Translations under genes and position numbers: made by a program
DNA from: a virus
Virus record (IMG/VR): IMGVR_UViG_3300036782_000079
Location: 1-32,256 of that record
Reading direction: 5' to 3' (one strand)
Length of the DNA: 32,256 bases
Part shown: positions 24,201 through 30,696 of the stretch, one piece after another
Layout of the letters: the number at the start of each line of letters is the position of its first letter
Position numbering within the stretch: the first letter of the stretch is position 1
The notes under the pieces: model-generated
What the model was told of the DNA's origin: nothing
What the model saw: the letters and a program-made list of their open reading frames with translations, nothing else
Databases searched by the model: none

Positions 24201-25203
24201 CGGCCCGGCGCGCTCGACGCATCCCGTCATCCTGCCGCTCGACACCGGCCGCGACCTGGTCGTGTTCGCCGACCTGCCGATGCTGACGGACGATGCGGTT
24301 GCGTGGTCGCCCTACGTGGGCGCGTTCGGCGCACCGTGGCCGGGCCAGGTGCTGATCTTCCGGAGCGCCACCGACACGAACTACCAGCTCGACACGGCCA
24401 TTCCGACGGCCGCCAGCATCGGCGTGACCTTGCTCGATTTCTATTCCGGGCCCGCCTGGCGCTGGGACCGCGTGAACGAACTGAACGTCGAGCTGTACGA
24501 CGGAACGCTGTCTTCCGCTTCCGACGACATCACCGTGTTCGGCGGCGCGAATGCGCTGGCCATCGAGAATGCCGATGGCCGCTGGGAGATCGTGCAGTTC
24601 GAGACGGCGGAGTTGATCGGCTCCGGGCAATGGAAACTCACCAACCTGTTGCGCGGCCAGCGCGGCACGGAAGCCCAGATGCGCGATCCCGTGGCCGCCG
24701 GCGCGCGCGTGCTGGTGCTGGATACCACGCTGCTGCAGCTCGATCTCGCGCAGAACGAGTTCAACCTCGCCTTCAATTATCTGTGGGGGCCGCAGGACAA
24801 GGACATCTCCGATCCCGCGTATCAGAGCGGCGCGTTTACTTTCGCGGGCGTTGGCTTGCGGCCATTCTCGCCGTGCCAGCTCGACGCCGTCTACGACGCG
24901 AGCGGCGATCTCCTGCTGACGTGGCTCAGGCGCGATCGCTCGCCCGATGCGGATTCGTGGGATCAGACCGAGATCCCGATGAGCGAGCAGAGCGAGAGCT
25001 ACGATGTCGATATTCTCGATGGTGCCGGCGCCGTGAAGCGCACCTTCGCCGCGCTCTCGTCGGCCGCCGCGACCTACACGGCGGGCGAGATCGCGAGCGA
25101 TTTCCCGAGCGGGCTGCCGTCGCCGTTCCGCTTCACCGTGTACCAGAACTCCTCGAAAATTGGCCGCGGCACGCCAGCGTCCGCCTCCATCCTCTTTTCC
25201 TGA
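21211..25203 (+). CDS. Tail hub/fibre protein with GTA TIM-barrel
   Basis: A 1330-residue protein. The N-terminus is Gly/Ala-rich and hydrophobic (about 1-48, GLAGSALGAGLGSFS, GGFIGTAVGGIVDQ). Residues about 430-760 form a glycosidase-like TIM barrel (MVLHYAKLCVAAGGVETFII, CKVSYAADWSEYNNHQTG, HIDFVGIDNYMPLADW), which in gene transfer agents may process surface glycans. A Phage-tail_3-like part follows near 840-1000 (EIDEGDLVVDPESDQNFSF), then C-terminal beta domains with NLLRGQRGTEAQMRD. It is the last gene of the tip cassette, comparable to GTA gp15. ATG 21211 is used because it overlaps the peptidase stop; upstream in-frame starts fall inside that gene. Confidence 0.92.
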   Translation: MASLVLGLAGSALGAGLGSFSLFGVAVSGAEIGGFIGTAVGGIVDQMLFGQTTSQKGPRLTDTNITTSTEGTPIPRIDGYIRIAGQLIWRTKYKEKKKTESSGGKGFGGGTQTTTYSYSISIAIGLCEGVVHKLGRIWADGQLIDASKLTLRFYQGTEDQLPDPLTEEIEGDGNNPAYRGHCYVVFEDLDLTPFGNRIPQLQFELVRSITADRADALENVLVGVNLIPGAGEFVYQTDVISTDDGAGTTSTQNKNNSDGIADYVSSMNDLQAIAPNVQTVSLVVGWFGSDERAGSCLIKPKVETHDKQTYPKSWTVNGLSRGDAEEVSQVGGRPSYGGTPSDDGVVQAIADLKSRGYRVTFYPFLFMDIASGNSLPDPYSDNASTTGQPAFPWRGRITCSPAAGFAGTVDQTSTATTQVDAFFGNASSSDYSVSGTSVSWTGGDDWGWRRMVLHYAKLCVAAGGVETFIIGSELRGLTRVRSDATTYPAVAALKTLAADVKAIVGSGCKVSYAADWSEYNNHQTGDAAGAVLFNLDPLWSDSHIDFVGIDNYMPLADWRDGGGLDYDAVNGPTSIYGRAYLQANIKGGEGYDWYYPSSGATGNEASPERIAQTRTAITDGVADKPWVFRPKDLWNWWSNAHYDRPDGSESGTATDWVSESKPIRFTELGCPAVNKGANQPNVFVDPKSSESFLPYFSTGERDDLMQRAFLEAHLNYWPLSANNPTSTVYGAPMLDFDSTSVWCWDARPFPFFPQRSDLWADCANYDLGHWLNGRLGAVLLSDLVAEICDYNGFEDYDVSNLSGIVTGFMRNSTMSGRDEISPLMTAFFFDAVESQGLIKFVMRGQPNVTEIDEGDLVVDPESDQNFSFTFTDAQTDDLPLAWRFTFIDAGNDYQQGVYQAKRLVGNSNRIDQVSLPFVMDRSQMGGIGDRLIQEAWTSRGTGAFSLPPLFTALDPADEIVITAGTRTRRMRVTEINDTASRAISATVTDPSIYEAFTGPARSTHPVILPLDTGRDLVVFADLPMLTDDAVAWSPYVGAFGAPWPGQVLIFRSATDTNYQLDTAIPTAASIGVTLLDFYSGPAWRWDRVNELNVELYDGTLSSASDDITVFGGANALAIENADGRWEIVQFETAELIGSGQWKLTNLLRGQRGTEAQMRDPVAAGARVLVLDTTLLQLDLAQNEFNLAFNYLWGPQDKDISDPAYQSGAFTFAGVGLRPFSPCQLDAVYDASGDLLLTWLRRDRSPDADSWDQTEIPMSEQSESYDVDILDGAGAVKRTFAALSSAAATYTAGEIASDFPSGLPSPFRFTVYQNSSKIGRGTPASASILFS

Positions 25204-25216
25204 AAGGACAGAGACC

Positions 25217-26953
25217 ATGACAGACGAAACGCCTCGCATGGCGTTGCCCGAGCTCGCGGCATCGCAATCGCAGAAACATGTCACGCACAACGAAGCGCTG
25301 CTGCAGCTCGATGCGTTGGTGTGTTGCGGCATTCTCGATCGCGACCTGTCGACGCCGCCGGGCTCGCCTTCCGATGGCGACACCTATCTGGTGAAGGCGA
25401 CGGGCACGGGCGCCTGGGCCGGTCAGGACGGCAAGATTGCCTTCTCCGTCGACGGCGCGTGGCGCTTCTACGCGCCGTTCAACGGGCTGGCCGCGTATGT
25501 GTCCGACGAATCCGTGCTGCTCGTCTACAACGGCTCGGCCTGGGTGGATTACGCCAGCATCATCAGCTTGCAGAATGTGCCGATGGTGGGCGTCAACACG
25601 ACGGCGGATTCCACCAACAAGCTCGCGGTAAAATCGGCGGCGCTGCTGTTCGACAACATCGGCAACGGCGTCCAGGCCAAGCTGAACAAGCATGCTAGCG
25701 GCGACACCGCTTCGATCCTCTACCAGGACAATTACTCCGGCCGTGCCGAAGTTGGCCTCACCGGCGACGACAATTTCCACTTCAAGGTCTCGCCAGACGG
25801 CTCGACCTTCTATGAGGCGCTGATCCTCAATCGCAACACCGGCTCGCAGCTGCTCAAGCATGTCGATGTGACGGGCGCCACGACCGTGGGCGCCACGCAT
25901 CTCGGCCGCCTGGTGCGGGCGGATGCCAGCGGCGGTGCCTTCGTCGTGACCTTGCCCGCAAGCGCCGATGCCGACGATTGGGTGATCGTTCGCAAGAAGG
26001 ATTCCGGCAGCAACCGCGTCAAGGTGCAGGACAGCTCCGCCAACGATCTGGCGTGGCTGTCGGCGCAATACGACGAGGTGCTGTTTGCGTTCTGGGACAG
26101 CGCCTGGACGCCGGTGCGCTGGAAGATCGCGCCGATCATCGATGTCTTCACTTCCTCCGGCACCTGGACGCGGCCGCCGCTGGTGACGCGTGCGGACCTG
26201 CTGTGTGTCGGCGCCGGTGGTGGCGGCGGCAGCGGACGACAGGGCGCGGCCGCATCGGCGCGCGCCGGCGGCATCGGCGGCACCGCCGGCAGCGTCAATC
26301 TCGCTAGCGTCGTCGCGTCGCAGCTTTCGTCCACCGCCGCGGTGACGGTCGGCGCTGGTGGCAATGGAGGCACCGCTCAAACATCGAGCAGCAGCAACGG
26401 CAATGCCGGCAGCGCCGGCGGCACATCGTCCTTCGGTTCCGTCATCCAGGCCAATGGCGGATCGGCCGGCCCGGGTGGAACGACAAGCGCCGTCAATGGC
26501 ACGGGCACCAACAGCCAGACATCCTCCTTCGTCAGCCCGGCGACGCAAGGAGCGAATTCCGTCACGTCCACCGGCACGGCGCCCGTGAGTTCGACCGGGC
26601 CGACCTGCGGCGGCGTTGGCGGCGGGATCAGCACCGCCGACGCGGCTTTCGATGGCACCGCGAGTGGCGCGGCCTCGCGCGGCGCGAATCCCATCGCCAG
26701 CGCCGGAAGCGCCGGAACATCCGGCGGCGCTGGCGGGGCCGGCAACGCGATCGCGTCGAGTGCCGCCCCCTATTACGGCGGCTCGGGTGGCGGCGGCGGC
26801 GGAGCGTCGATCACGGCCGCGGCTGGTGCCGGCGGCGCCGGTGGTGCGCCTGGCGGTGGCGGCGGCGGCGGTGGTGCCAGCCTCAACGGCAACAATTCCG
26901 GCGCGGGCGGCGCTGGCGCGCGCGGCGAAGTGCGCGTGACCAGCTACTTCTAA
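25217..26953 (+). CDS. Tail fibre with DUF2793 head and polyglycine tip
   Basis: A 578-residue protein. Residues 5-115 are a DUF2793 domain (MALPELAASQSQKHVTHNEA, PPGSPSDGDTYLVKATGTGAWAG), which attaches fibres to the tail tip in alphaproteobacterial phages. A beta-rich shaft follows (about 115-325). From about 333 to the end it is glycine-rich, with runs such as GAGGGGGSG and GGSGGGGGGAS, finishing GGAGARGEVRVTSYF. Such glycine-rich tips can form polyglycine-II sandwiches that expose receptor-binding loops, as in S16/T4-like adhesins. AAAGGA precedes ATG 25217. Likely the receptor-binding protein. Confidence 0.85.
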   Translation: MTDETPRMALPELAASQSQKHVTHNEALLQLDALVCCGILDRDLSTPPGSPSDGDTYLVKATGTGAWAGQDGKIAFSVDGAWRFYAPFNGLAAYVSDESVLLVYNGSAWVDYASIISLQNVPMVGVNTTADSTNKLAVKSAALLFDNIGNGVQAKLNKHASGDTASILYQDNYSGRAEVGLTGDDNFHFKVSPDGSTFYEALILNRNTGSQLLKHVDVTGATTVGATHLGRLVRADASGGAFVVTLPASADADDWVIVRKKDSGSNRVKVQDSSANDLAWLSAQYDEVLFAFWDSAWTPVRWKIAPIIDVFTSSGTWTRPPLVTRADLLCVGAGGGGGSGRQGAAASARAGGIGGTAGSVNLASVVASQLSSTAAVTVGAGGNGGTAQTSSSSNGNAGSAGGTSSFGSVIQANGGSAGPGGTTSAVNGTGTNSQTSSFVSPATQGANSVTSTGTAPVSSTGPTCGGVGGGISTADAAFDGTASGAASRGANPIASAGSAGTSGGAGGAGNAIASSAAPYYGGSGGGGGGASITAAAGAGGAGGAPGGGGGGGGASLNGNNSGAGGAGARGEVRVTSYF

Positions 26954-26965
26954 AGAGGAAATCCC

Positions 26966-27154
26966 ATGGCCGCGAAGTATGCGCTGCTCGATGCGATCGG
27001 CACGGTCACAAACGTTGTCGAGTGGGATGGCGTCACGCCCTACGACCCGGGCGCCGGCCTCACGATAGAAGTGCTGCCGGACGGCGTGTGGATCGGCTGG
27101 ACGAAGAACGCCGGCGGCACCTGGTCGCCACCGCGGAACGAGGCAGATCAGTGA
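26966..27154 (+). CDS. Small hypothetical protein after tail fibre
   Basis: A 62-residue protein, MAAKYALLDAIGTVTNVVEW, with AGAGGA ten bases upstream. It resembles short tail-fibre companion proteins (VTNVVEWDGVTPYDPGAGLTIEVLPDG, then IGWTKNAGGTWSPP), a W-rich beta module often found just after fibre genes. It may cap or help fold the fibre; the function is inferred from position. Confidence 0.65.
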   Translation: MAAKYALLDAIGTVTNVVEWDGVTPYDPGAGLTIEVLPDGVWIGWTKNAGGTWSPPRNEADQ

Positions 27155-27205
27155 GCGGGCGCGCGAAGCTCGCCGTCGAACACCGCGACCGCTGACATTC
27201 CGCAG

Positions 27206-27439
27206 ATGTCCGGAATTGCGGCTGCGCTGATGGCGCTCGGCCTGACGGTTGCCGATGTGAACTGCGATCAGTGGGAGCGCACCAACGACGGCGTGTGGCG
27301 CACGGAATCCACCGCCACGATCCTATTCACCAATGGCAGCACGGCAACGCTCAGCCGCGCCGATGTGCGCGAGCGCAGGAGCGATCTCTATCAGTCGCTC
27401 GAATATCTCTGCCGCATGGAAATCCATGGCGGCGTGTGA
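27206..27439 (+). CDS. Hypothetical protein
   Basis: A 77-residue protein, MSGIAAALMALGLTVADVNC, with an amphipathic N-terminal helix and a beta-rich middle (GVWRTESTATILFTNGSTATLSRADVRER). No good ribosome-binding site is seen before ATG 27206, and the 51-base gap upstream shows nothing else. No family recognised. Its stop overlaps a palindromic repeat copy at 27439. Confidence 0.5.
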   Translation: MSGIAAALMALGLTVADVNCDQWERTNDGVWRTESTATILFTNGSTATLSRADVRERRSDLYQSLEYLCRMEIHGGV

Positions 27440-27463
27440 GCGAAGCACGCAGAGCGTGCTCGC
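27439..27463 (+). repeat. Palindromic repeat, 25-bp copy
   Basis: The left arm is GCGAAGCACGC, the loop AGA, and the right arm GCGTGCTCGC. It is two bases shorter than the consensus, with the right arm changed (TTCGC to CTCGC). It lies in the 113-base gap before the next gene. Confidence 0.75.
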
Positions 27464-27552
27464 AAGAATCAATCGCACGTCGCCGGATGAACCGGCCCGG
27501 CCGCCCCCGGAAAACCGCGCGGTCATTTCACGACAACAACGGAGAAGATCAC

Positions 27553-27795
27553 ATGAAAATCTGGCCTATCCTGCAAAGCTTTCTCGCCCCCGTCGAACAG
27601 ACGGCGATGGAAACCGCCGTGCCGATTGCAGAGACCGCTGTCGACACGGTGCTCGCAAGCAATCCGGCGCTGTCGCCTTTCGCAGCGATCGCCAACGCCC
27701 TGATCGAAGGGGCGGAGAAATTCGCGGCGGCAAATATCCACCCCAACGCTGCGGTCGCGGCCGTGACGCATACGGTGAACGCGCGCGGCAGCTGA
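27553..27795 (+). CDS. Hypothetical late protein in lysis-side region
   Basis: An 80-residue, Ala-rich helical protein, MKIWPILQSFLAPVEQTAME, with GGAGA seven bases upstream. It includes TAVDTVLASNPALSPFAAIANALIEGAEKFAAANI. No clear transmembrane span or motif. Genes of this sort are common just before holin genes in Rhizobiales prophages; function unknown. A terminator follows at 27814. Confidence 0.6.
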   Translation: MKIWPILQSFLAPVEQTAMETAVPIAETAVDTVLASNPALSPFAAIANALIEGAEKFAAANIHPNAAVAAVTHTVNARGS

Positions 27796-27813
27796 ACGCC
27801 CGTGAATAACGAA

Positions 27814-27849
27814 GAGCGCGCCCGGTGCCGGAGCGGGCGCGCTCTTTTT
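27814..27849 (+). terminator. Strong rho-independent terminator
   Basis: The stem GAGCGCGCCCG (27814-27824) / CGGGCGCGCTC (27834-27844) is a perfect 11-bp hairpin with a 9-base loop, followed at once by TTTTT. It closes the tail transcription unit ahead of the holin-like gene. Confidence 0.88.
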
Positions 27850-27891
27850 CCTGTTGCGTATTCCGGCGAACACTTCGATGGGGCGCGTGCC

Positions 27892-28236
27892 ATGGCAGAA
27901 ACAAATTCCGACAACATGCGAAGCCTTTCGCAGCGCGCCTACGCGTTCGCGACCAACGGCGGGGGTGCCATCACCTATCGCCTGGTGTTGGTCGCGGCGG
28001 CAACGATCCTGCTTGCCCTGGTGCGGTGGATCGGCAACGAGCAAACCGCCACGCTTCGTTCGATCGATAGCAGACTTCAGCACGTGGAGCAGTCTCTCCC
28101 GAGCTACGACGTACGCATCCTCGGCAACGCCCAGGCGATCCAGCAGGAGCGCGATGACCAGACGCGGCTATGGAGCAGCGAGACCGACCACGAGCATCGC
28201 ATCACGGTGCTGGAGTCCCGCCTGCCGCCGCGGTGA
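27892..28236 (+). CDS. Holin-like membrane protein with coiled coil
   Basis: A 114-residue protein, MAETNSDNMRSLSQRAYAFA, with one transmembrane segment (about residues 28-43, YRLVLVAAATILLALV) followed by a polar helical region with a coiled-coil-like pattern (ATLRSIDSRLQHVEQSL and HEHRITVLESRLPPR). It lacks a signal peptide. Size and layout fit holin or spanin-like lysis proteins, but no specific family is recognised and no dedicated endolysin is seen beside it. It is the last rightward gene; the next genes are on the opposite strand and converge 18 bases later. Confidence 0.5.
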   Translation: MAETNSDNMRSLSQRAYAFATNGGGAITYRLVLVAAATILLALVRWIGNEQTATLRSIDSRLQHVEQSLPSYDVRILGNAQAIQQERDDQTRLWSSETDHEHRITVLESRLPPR

Positions 28237-28254
28237 ACAGGGTGCGCTCGGCGA

Positions 28255-28650
28255 TCAGGTGCGTTGCGCGACGAACCGCCGGATATTCGCCAACAGCTGG
28301 CGACGGTCTTTCAGTTCCGGAAGACGGCCCAATTCGGCCAGGAATTCTGCCTCGGTAGGACTTTTGCCGCCAAGCTCGGGTTGCGAACCGGGTTCCGCAT
28401 AGAAGAATAGAACGCTCACGCCGAACAATCTCGCGACGTCGAATAGCCGTCCGGCGCCGATGCGGTTGATCCCACGCTCGTATTTTTGAACCTGCTGGAA
28501 GGTGAGGCCGAGTTGCTTGCCGAGCTGCTGTTGAGAAAGCCCGCGTGCGACGCGGAGCGCGCGCAGGTTTTGACCGACACGAATGTCGGTGTCGCCTGGC
28601 CGCTTGACTGACGGGCTATCGCGGTTCAGTTCCGTCGCTCGCTGGGAAAT
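28255..28650 (-). CDS. XRE-family repressor-like protein with no ordinary start codon
   Basis: The minus-strand frame from 28683 to the stop at 28255-28257 is open and encodes a clear XRE/Cro HTH: IRVGQNLRALRVARGLSQQQ then LGLTFQQVQKYERGINRIGA, followed by LFDVARLFGVSVLFFYAEPG and a C-terminal helical part PTEAEFLAELGRLPELKDRR. It looks like the short cI-like or Rhizobiales family of such regulators. No ATG, GTG or TTG is in frame before the HTH. Candidates are ATT 28650 (used here) and CTG 28629. An ATG close to the promoter start is out of frame and reads only 12 codons. So this is either non-canonical initiation, a frameshifted gene, or a sequence error. Confidence 0.72.
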   Translation of the reverse strand: MSQRATELNRDSPSVKRPGDTDIRVGQNLRALRVARGLSQQQLGKQLGLTFQQVQKYERGINRIGAGRLFDVARLFGVSVLFFYAEPGSQPELGGKSPTEAEFLAELGRLPELKDRRQLLANIRRFVAQRT

Positions 28651-28667
28651 GTCGCCTGCTTCATAGA

Positions 28668-28696
28668 AGATTCTGTCACGCCGTCACAAATGTCAA
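28668..28696 (-). promoter_or_regulatory. Possible promoter of the XRE gene
   Basis: On the minus strand TTGACA (28696-28691), 17 bases, then GAATCT (28673-28668). Direct GTCAC/GTCAA repeats lie within this stretch. A transcript would begin near the out-of-frame ATG, so it could be leaderless. The -10 is a poor match. Confidence 0.35.
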
Positions 28697-28702
28697 ACAC
28701 CC

Positions 28703-28975
28703 TCAAATCAACCCCGAGCGCTGCCGATTGGAATCGTTGCCTGCGGAGGCTCGCTGAGAGCGCTTTCCGTGATCGTAGACGATCTTCATCAGGGCGTCGA
28801 CGTAGGGCTCGGCTTCGTCAGCCAAACCCAACTCCTTCATCGACAACAGGAGTGCCAGCAACTGCTCCATGACGGCCTCGGAGCGCGGATCGAGCGGTGA
28901 ATCGCGTCGGCCGGAGACCGCGCTTGTGCGGACGAGAGGTTTGGCGTCGCGGATTTTTGGTGACCGAGTGTTCAT
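28703..28975 (-). CDS. Small protein translationally coupled to LuxI-PhyH gene
   Basis: A 90-residue protein, MNTRSPKIRDAKPLVRTS, whose ATG overlaps the stop of the LuxI-PhyH gene (ATGA, 28972-28975). The middle is a leucine-rich helix (EAVMEQLLALLLSMKELGLA) followed by DEAEPYVDALMKIVYDHGKR and a basic/Ser tail. No known motif. Coupling suggests equimolar production with the signal synthase. Small helical partners in QS operons can be antiactivators (as TraM or QseM), but there is no sequence similarity that I recognise to support that. Confidence 0.6.
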   Translation of the reverse strand: MNTRSPKIRDAKPLVRTSAVSGRRDSPLDPRSEAVMEQLLALLLSMKELGLADEAEPYVDALMKIVYDHGKRSQRASAGNDSNRQRSGLI

Positions 28976-30615
28976 TGTGCAGAGCCGGAATAGAGGGAGG
29001 AGATGCGGAATTCCGGGAACGGGCGGGGCCACACGACCGGAAACTGCCTGCTGTCCAGGCGGTCGCCATCGCGCAACGAATGACGGTGGTGCGGCTGCTC
29101 CGGCGCGCCAGGCCGTCTTCGGAACCGCATGTCCTCGCCGGCATAGCGCAAGGATAGCGCACGCCTTGGATGATCCGAGAGATTGCCGCCAGCCCCATGC
29201 ACCGTGCGGAAGTGATGGACGATCACGTCACCAGGATGCGTTTCGAATGTGATCGTATCGAAGGCCGATAGCCGTTCCTCGATGTCGTCGAGATCGTCGC
29301 CAGCGCTTCCCGGAAGCCGGGTTTGCGCCATGAACACGTTCGGCGCGAACTCGCGGCCCCAGCGATGCGAGCCGCGCAGGTAGAACGGCGCGCCGGATTT
29401 CGCATCTGCGTCGTCGACGCAAATCCACATGACGCAGCCTTGCTCGCCGTCGAGATGGAAATAGGTGCAGTCCTGATGCACCGCCGTGCGGTCGATCGTG
29501 TGCGGCGATTTCAGAAAAATCTGATCGTCGCAGAAATTAACCTTCGAGGCGCGGAGGAGCGCGGCGGCGATATTCGGCAGGGGCGAATCCAGCGCGATCC
29601 GGCGAACGGCCGCATTTCGCATCCACGTCGTCGTGTCGAGCACAAAATGACCTGCACACTGCTCGTGGAGCGGCTCGGTCAGCGCGCGTTTGCCGGACGC
29701 GCGTATGACGCTCGTAAGCGAGGTCACGTCGTGTTGCGTCGCGCCGCCTGCGGCCGCGGCGGCATTTCCGCCGTCGAAGATTGCCGTGCGCAAGACGGTC
29801 AGGTCATAACCAGTCGCCGTTTTGCCGACGTCGCGGCCAAGCTCGTCGAGCGCGTCGCGCAGCTCCTCAATCGCCTGGCCGGATAGCGAGTTCCGGATGG
29901 CGATCACGCCGTCCCGCTCGAATTGTTCCACCTGTTCCTTGCTGACGTGATCGCCGCGCCGAACTTCCTCGGCAGCAAGAAGCTGCTTCAGCGGCGTGTC
30001 GCCGCCGCGATACACCACGATGTCGCCGTCAATGCCGTACGCGTGCCGGGCGGCGGCAAGCGCCGCTGGGCTGACGGCATACGAAACCGCAACGTAGGTC
30101 TCGCCGTCGTCCATCCGGCGCGGAATGCCCAAAGGACGAATGTTCCAGCCGATCCGGAGGTAGCGGCTCATGACGGAAATCGGGTTGATGCCGGTGAAGC
30201 CTGTGGCGCCGGCTCGCAGGCAGAACTCCATGACCCCAGTCATCAGGACGTGGCGCGCGATTCTGGCTTCTGCCCGCGTAAGGCGCTCCTCGTCGATGCA
30301 GGTCCGGCCGCACTCGACGATTCCCGGACCGCGCTGCACGCCGCGGACGTCGCAGAAGTCGGAAAACACCTCGGATATGAGGTGCGGCTTGACCGTCGGT
30401 ATGATGCGGTGACAGCCGACCACACGCGCGCCGTCAGTCACCAGCAGGTAGATGGCATCGCTGTTGTCGAATTCGTCCAGTTCGCGGCCGTCGGCCTTTT
30501 GCAGCGCCTTCCATCCAAGCCGGTCAACAAAGACGCGGTGGCGCAGCCGATGCATCTGCTCGATCTGGTCCTGATAACCATCGCGGTTTTCACGCGACAC
30601 GACTTCCATCAGCAC
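28972..30615 (-). CDS. Acyl-homoserine-lactone synthase (LuxI) fused to PhyH-type dioxygenase
   Basis: A 547-residue protein. Residues 1-200 are a full LuxI domain: Arg25 and Phe29 (RHRVF), Trp35 (RLGW), Asp47/Asp50 (DEFD), Arg70 (GCHRIIPT), Phe84, Glu101 and Arg104 (ECGRT) occupy the conserved LuxI positions, so the synthase looks intact. From about 222 (VSKEQVEQFERDGVIAIRN) to about 500 is a phytanoyl-CoA-dioxygenase-like Fe(II)/2-oxoglutarate oxygenase with metal ligands His380, Asp382 (AVHQDCTYF) and His473 (RTVHGAG), a likely 2OG Arg484 (PRRALSLRY), and LRGSHRWG near 413-420. It begins at GTG 30615, seven bases after GGAGG; an ATG two codons on is less well spaced. An 18-bp palindrome lies 55 bases upstream. 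LuxI makes AHL from SAM and acyl carrier; PhyH hydroxylates acyl chains, so a hydroxylated AHL is a reasonable inference. Confidence 0.9.
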   Translation of the reverse strand: MLMEVVSRENRDGYQDQIEQMHRLRHRVFVDRLGWKALQKADGRELDEFDNSDAIYLLVTDGARVVGCHRIIPTVKPHLISEVFSDFCDVRGVQRGPGIVECGRTCIDEERLTRAEARIARHVLMTGVMEFCLRAGATGFTGINPISVMSRYLRIGWNIRPLGIPRRMDDGETYVAVSYAVSPAALAAARHAYGIDGDIVVYRGGDTPLKQLLAAEEVRRGDHVSKEQVEQFERDGVIAIRNSLSGQAIEELRDALDELGRDVGKTATGYDLTVLRTAIFDGGNAAAAAGGATQHDVTSLTSVIRASGKRALTEPLHEQCAGHFVLDTTTWMRNAAVRRIALDSPLPNIAAALLRASKVNFCDDQIFLKSPHTIDRTAVHQDCTYFHLDGEQGCVMWICVDDADAKSGAPFYLRGSHRWGREFAPNVFMAQTRLPGSAGDDLDDIEERLSAFDTITFETHPGDVIVHHFRTVHGAGGNLSDHPRRALSLRYAGEDMRFRRRPGAPEQPHHRHSLRDGDRLDSRQFPVVWPRPFPEFRISSLYSGSAQ

Positions 30616-30669
30616 GGCGGTTCCTCCCCGAAGTGCCGGAACGGAGCCATGGTCAACGCGGGCTGTGCC

Positions 30670-30687
30670 ATCCCGAGGATTCGGGAT
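30670..30687. promoter_or_regulatory. lux-box-like 18-bp inverted repeat upstream of luxI fusion
   Basis: ATCCCGA, GGAT, TCGGGAT: perfect 7-base arms around four bases, 18 bp in all, the size of alphaproteobacterial lux/tra boxes. It is 55 bases from the luxI-phyH start and 10 bases past the luxR stop. With no T-run nearby it does not look like a terminator. LuxR binding is inferred. Confidence 0.5.
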
Positions 30688-30696
30688 TGACGGCTG

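Noticed and set aside
26215-26940. Gly-rich region considered as a low-quality or frameshifted stretch.
   Set aside because: The frame is continuous to a normal stop and glycine-rich tips are a known feature of phage adhesins.
30670-30687. The palindrome as a luxR terminator.
   Set aside because: Neither strand has a T-run after the stem, and the 18-bp length and spacing fit a regulator box better.
29323-30690. Plus-strand open frames opposite the LuxI-PhyH gene.
   Set aside because: The minus-strand frame has two complete enzyme domains with all key residues; the plus-strand frames are shadows.
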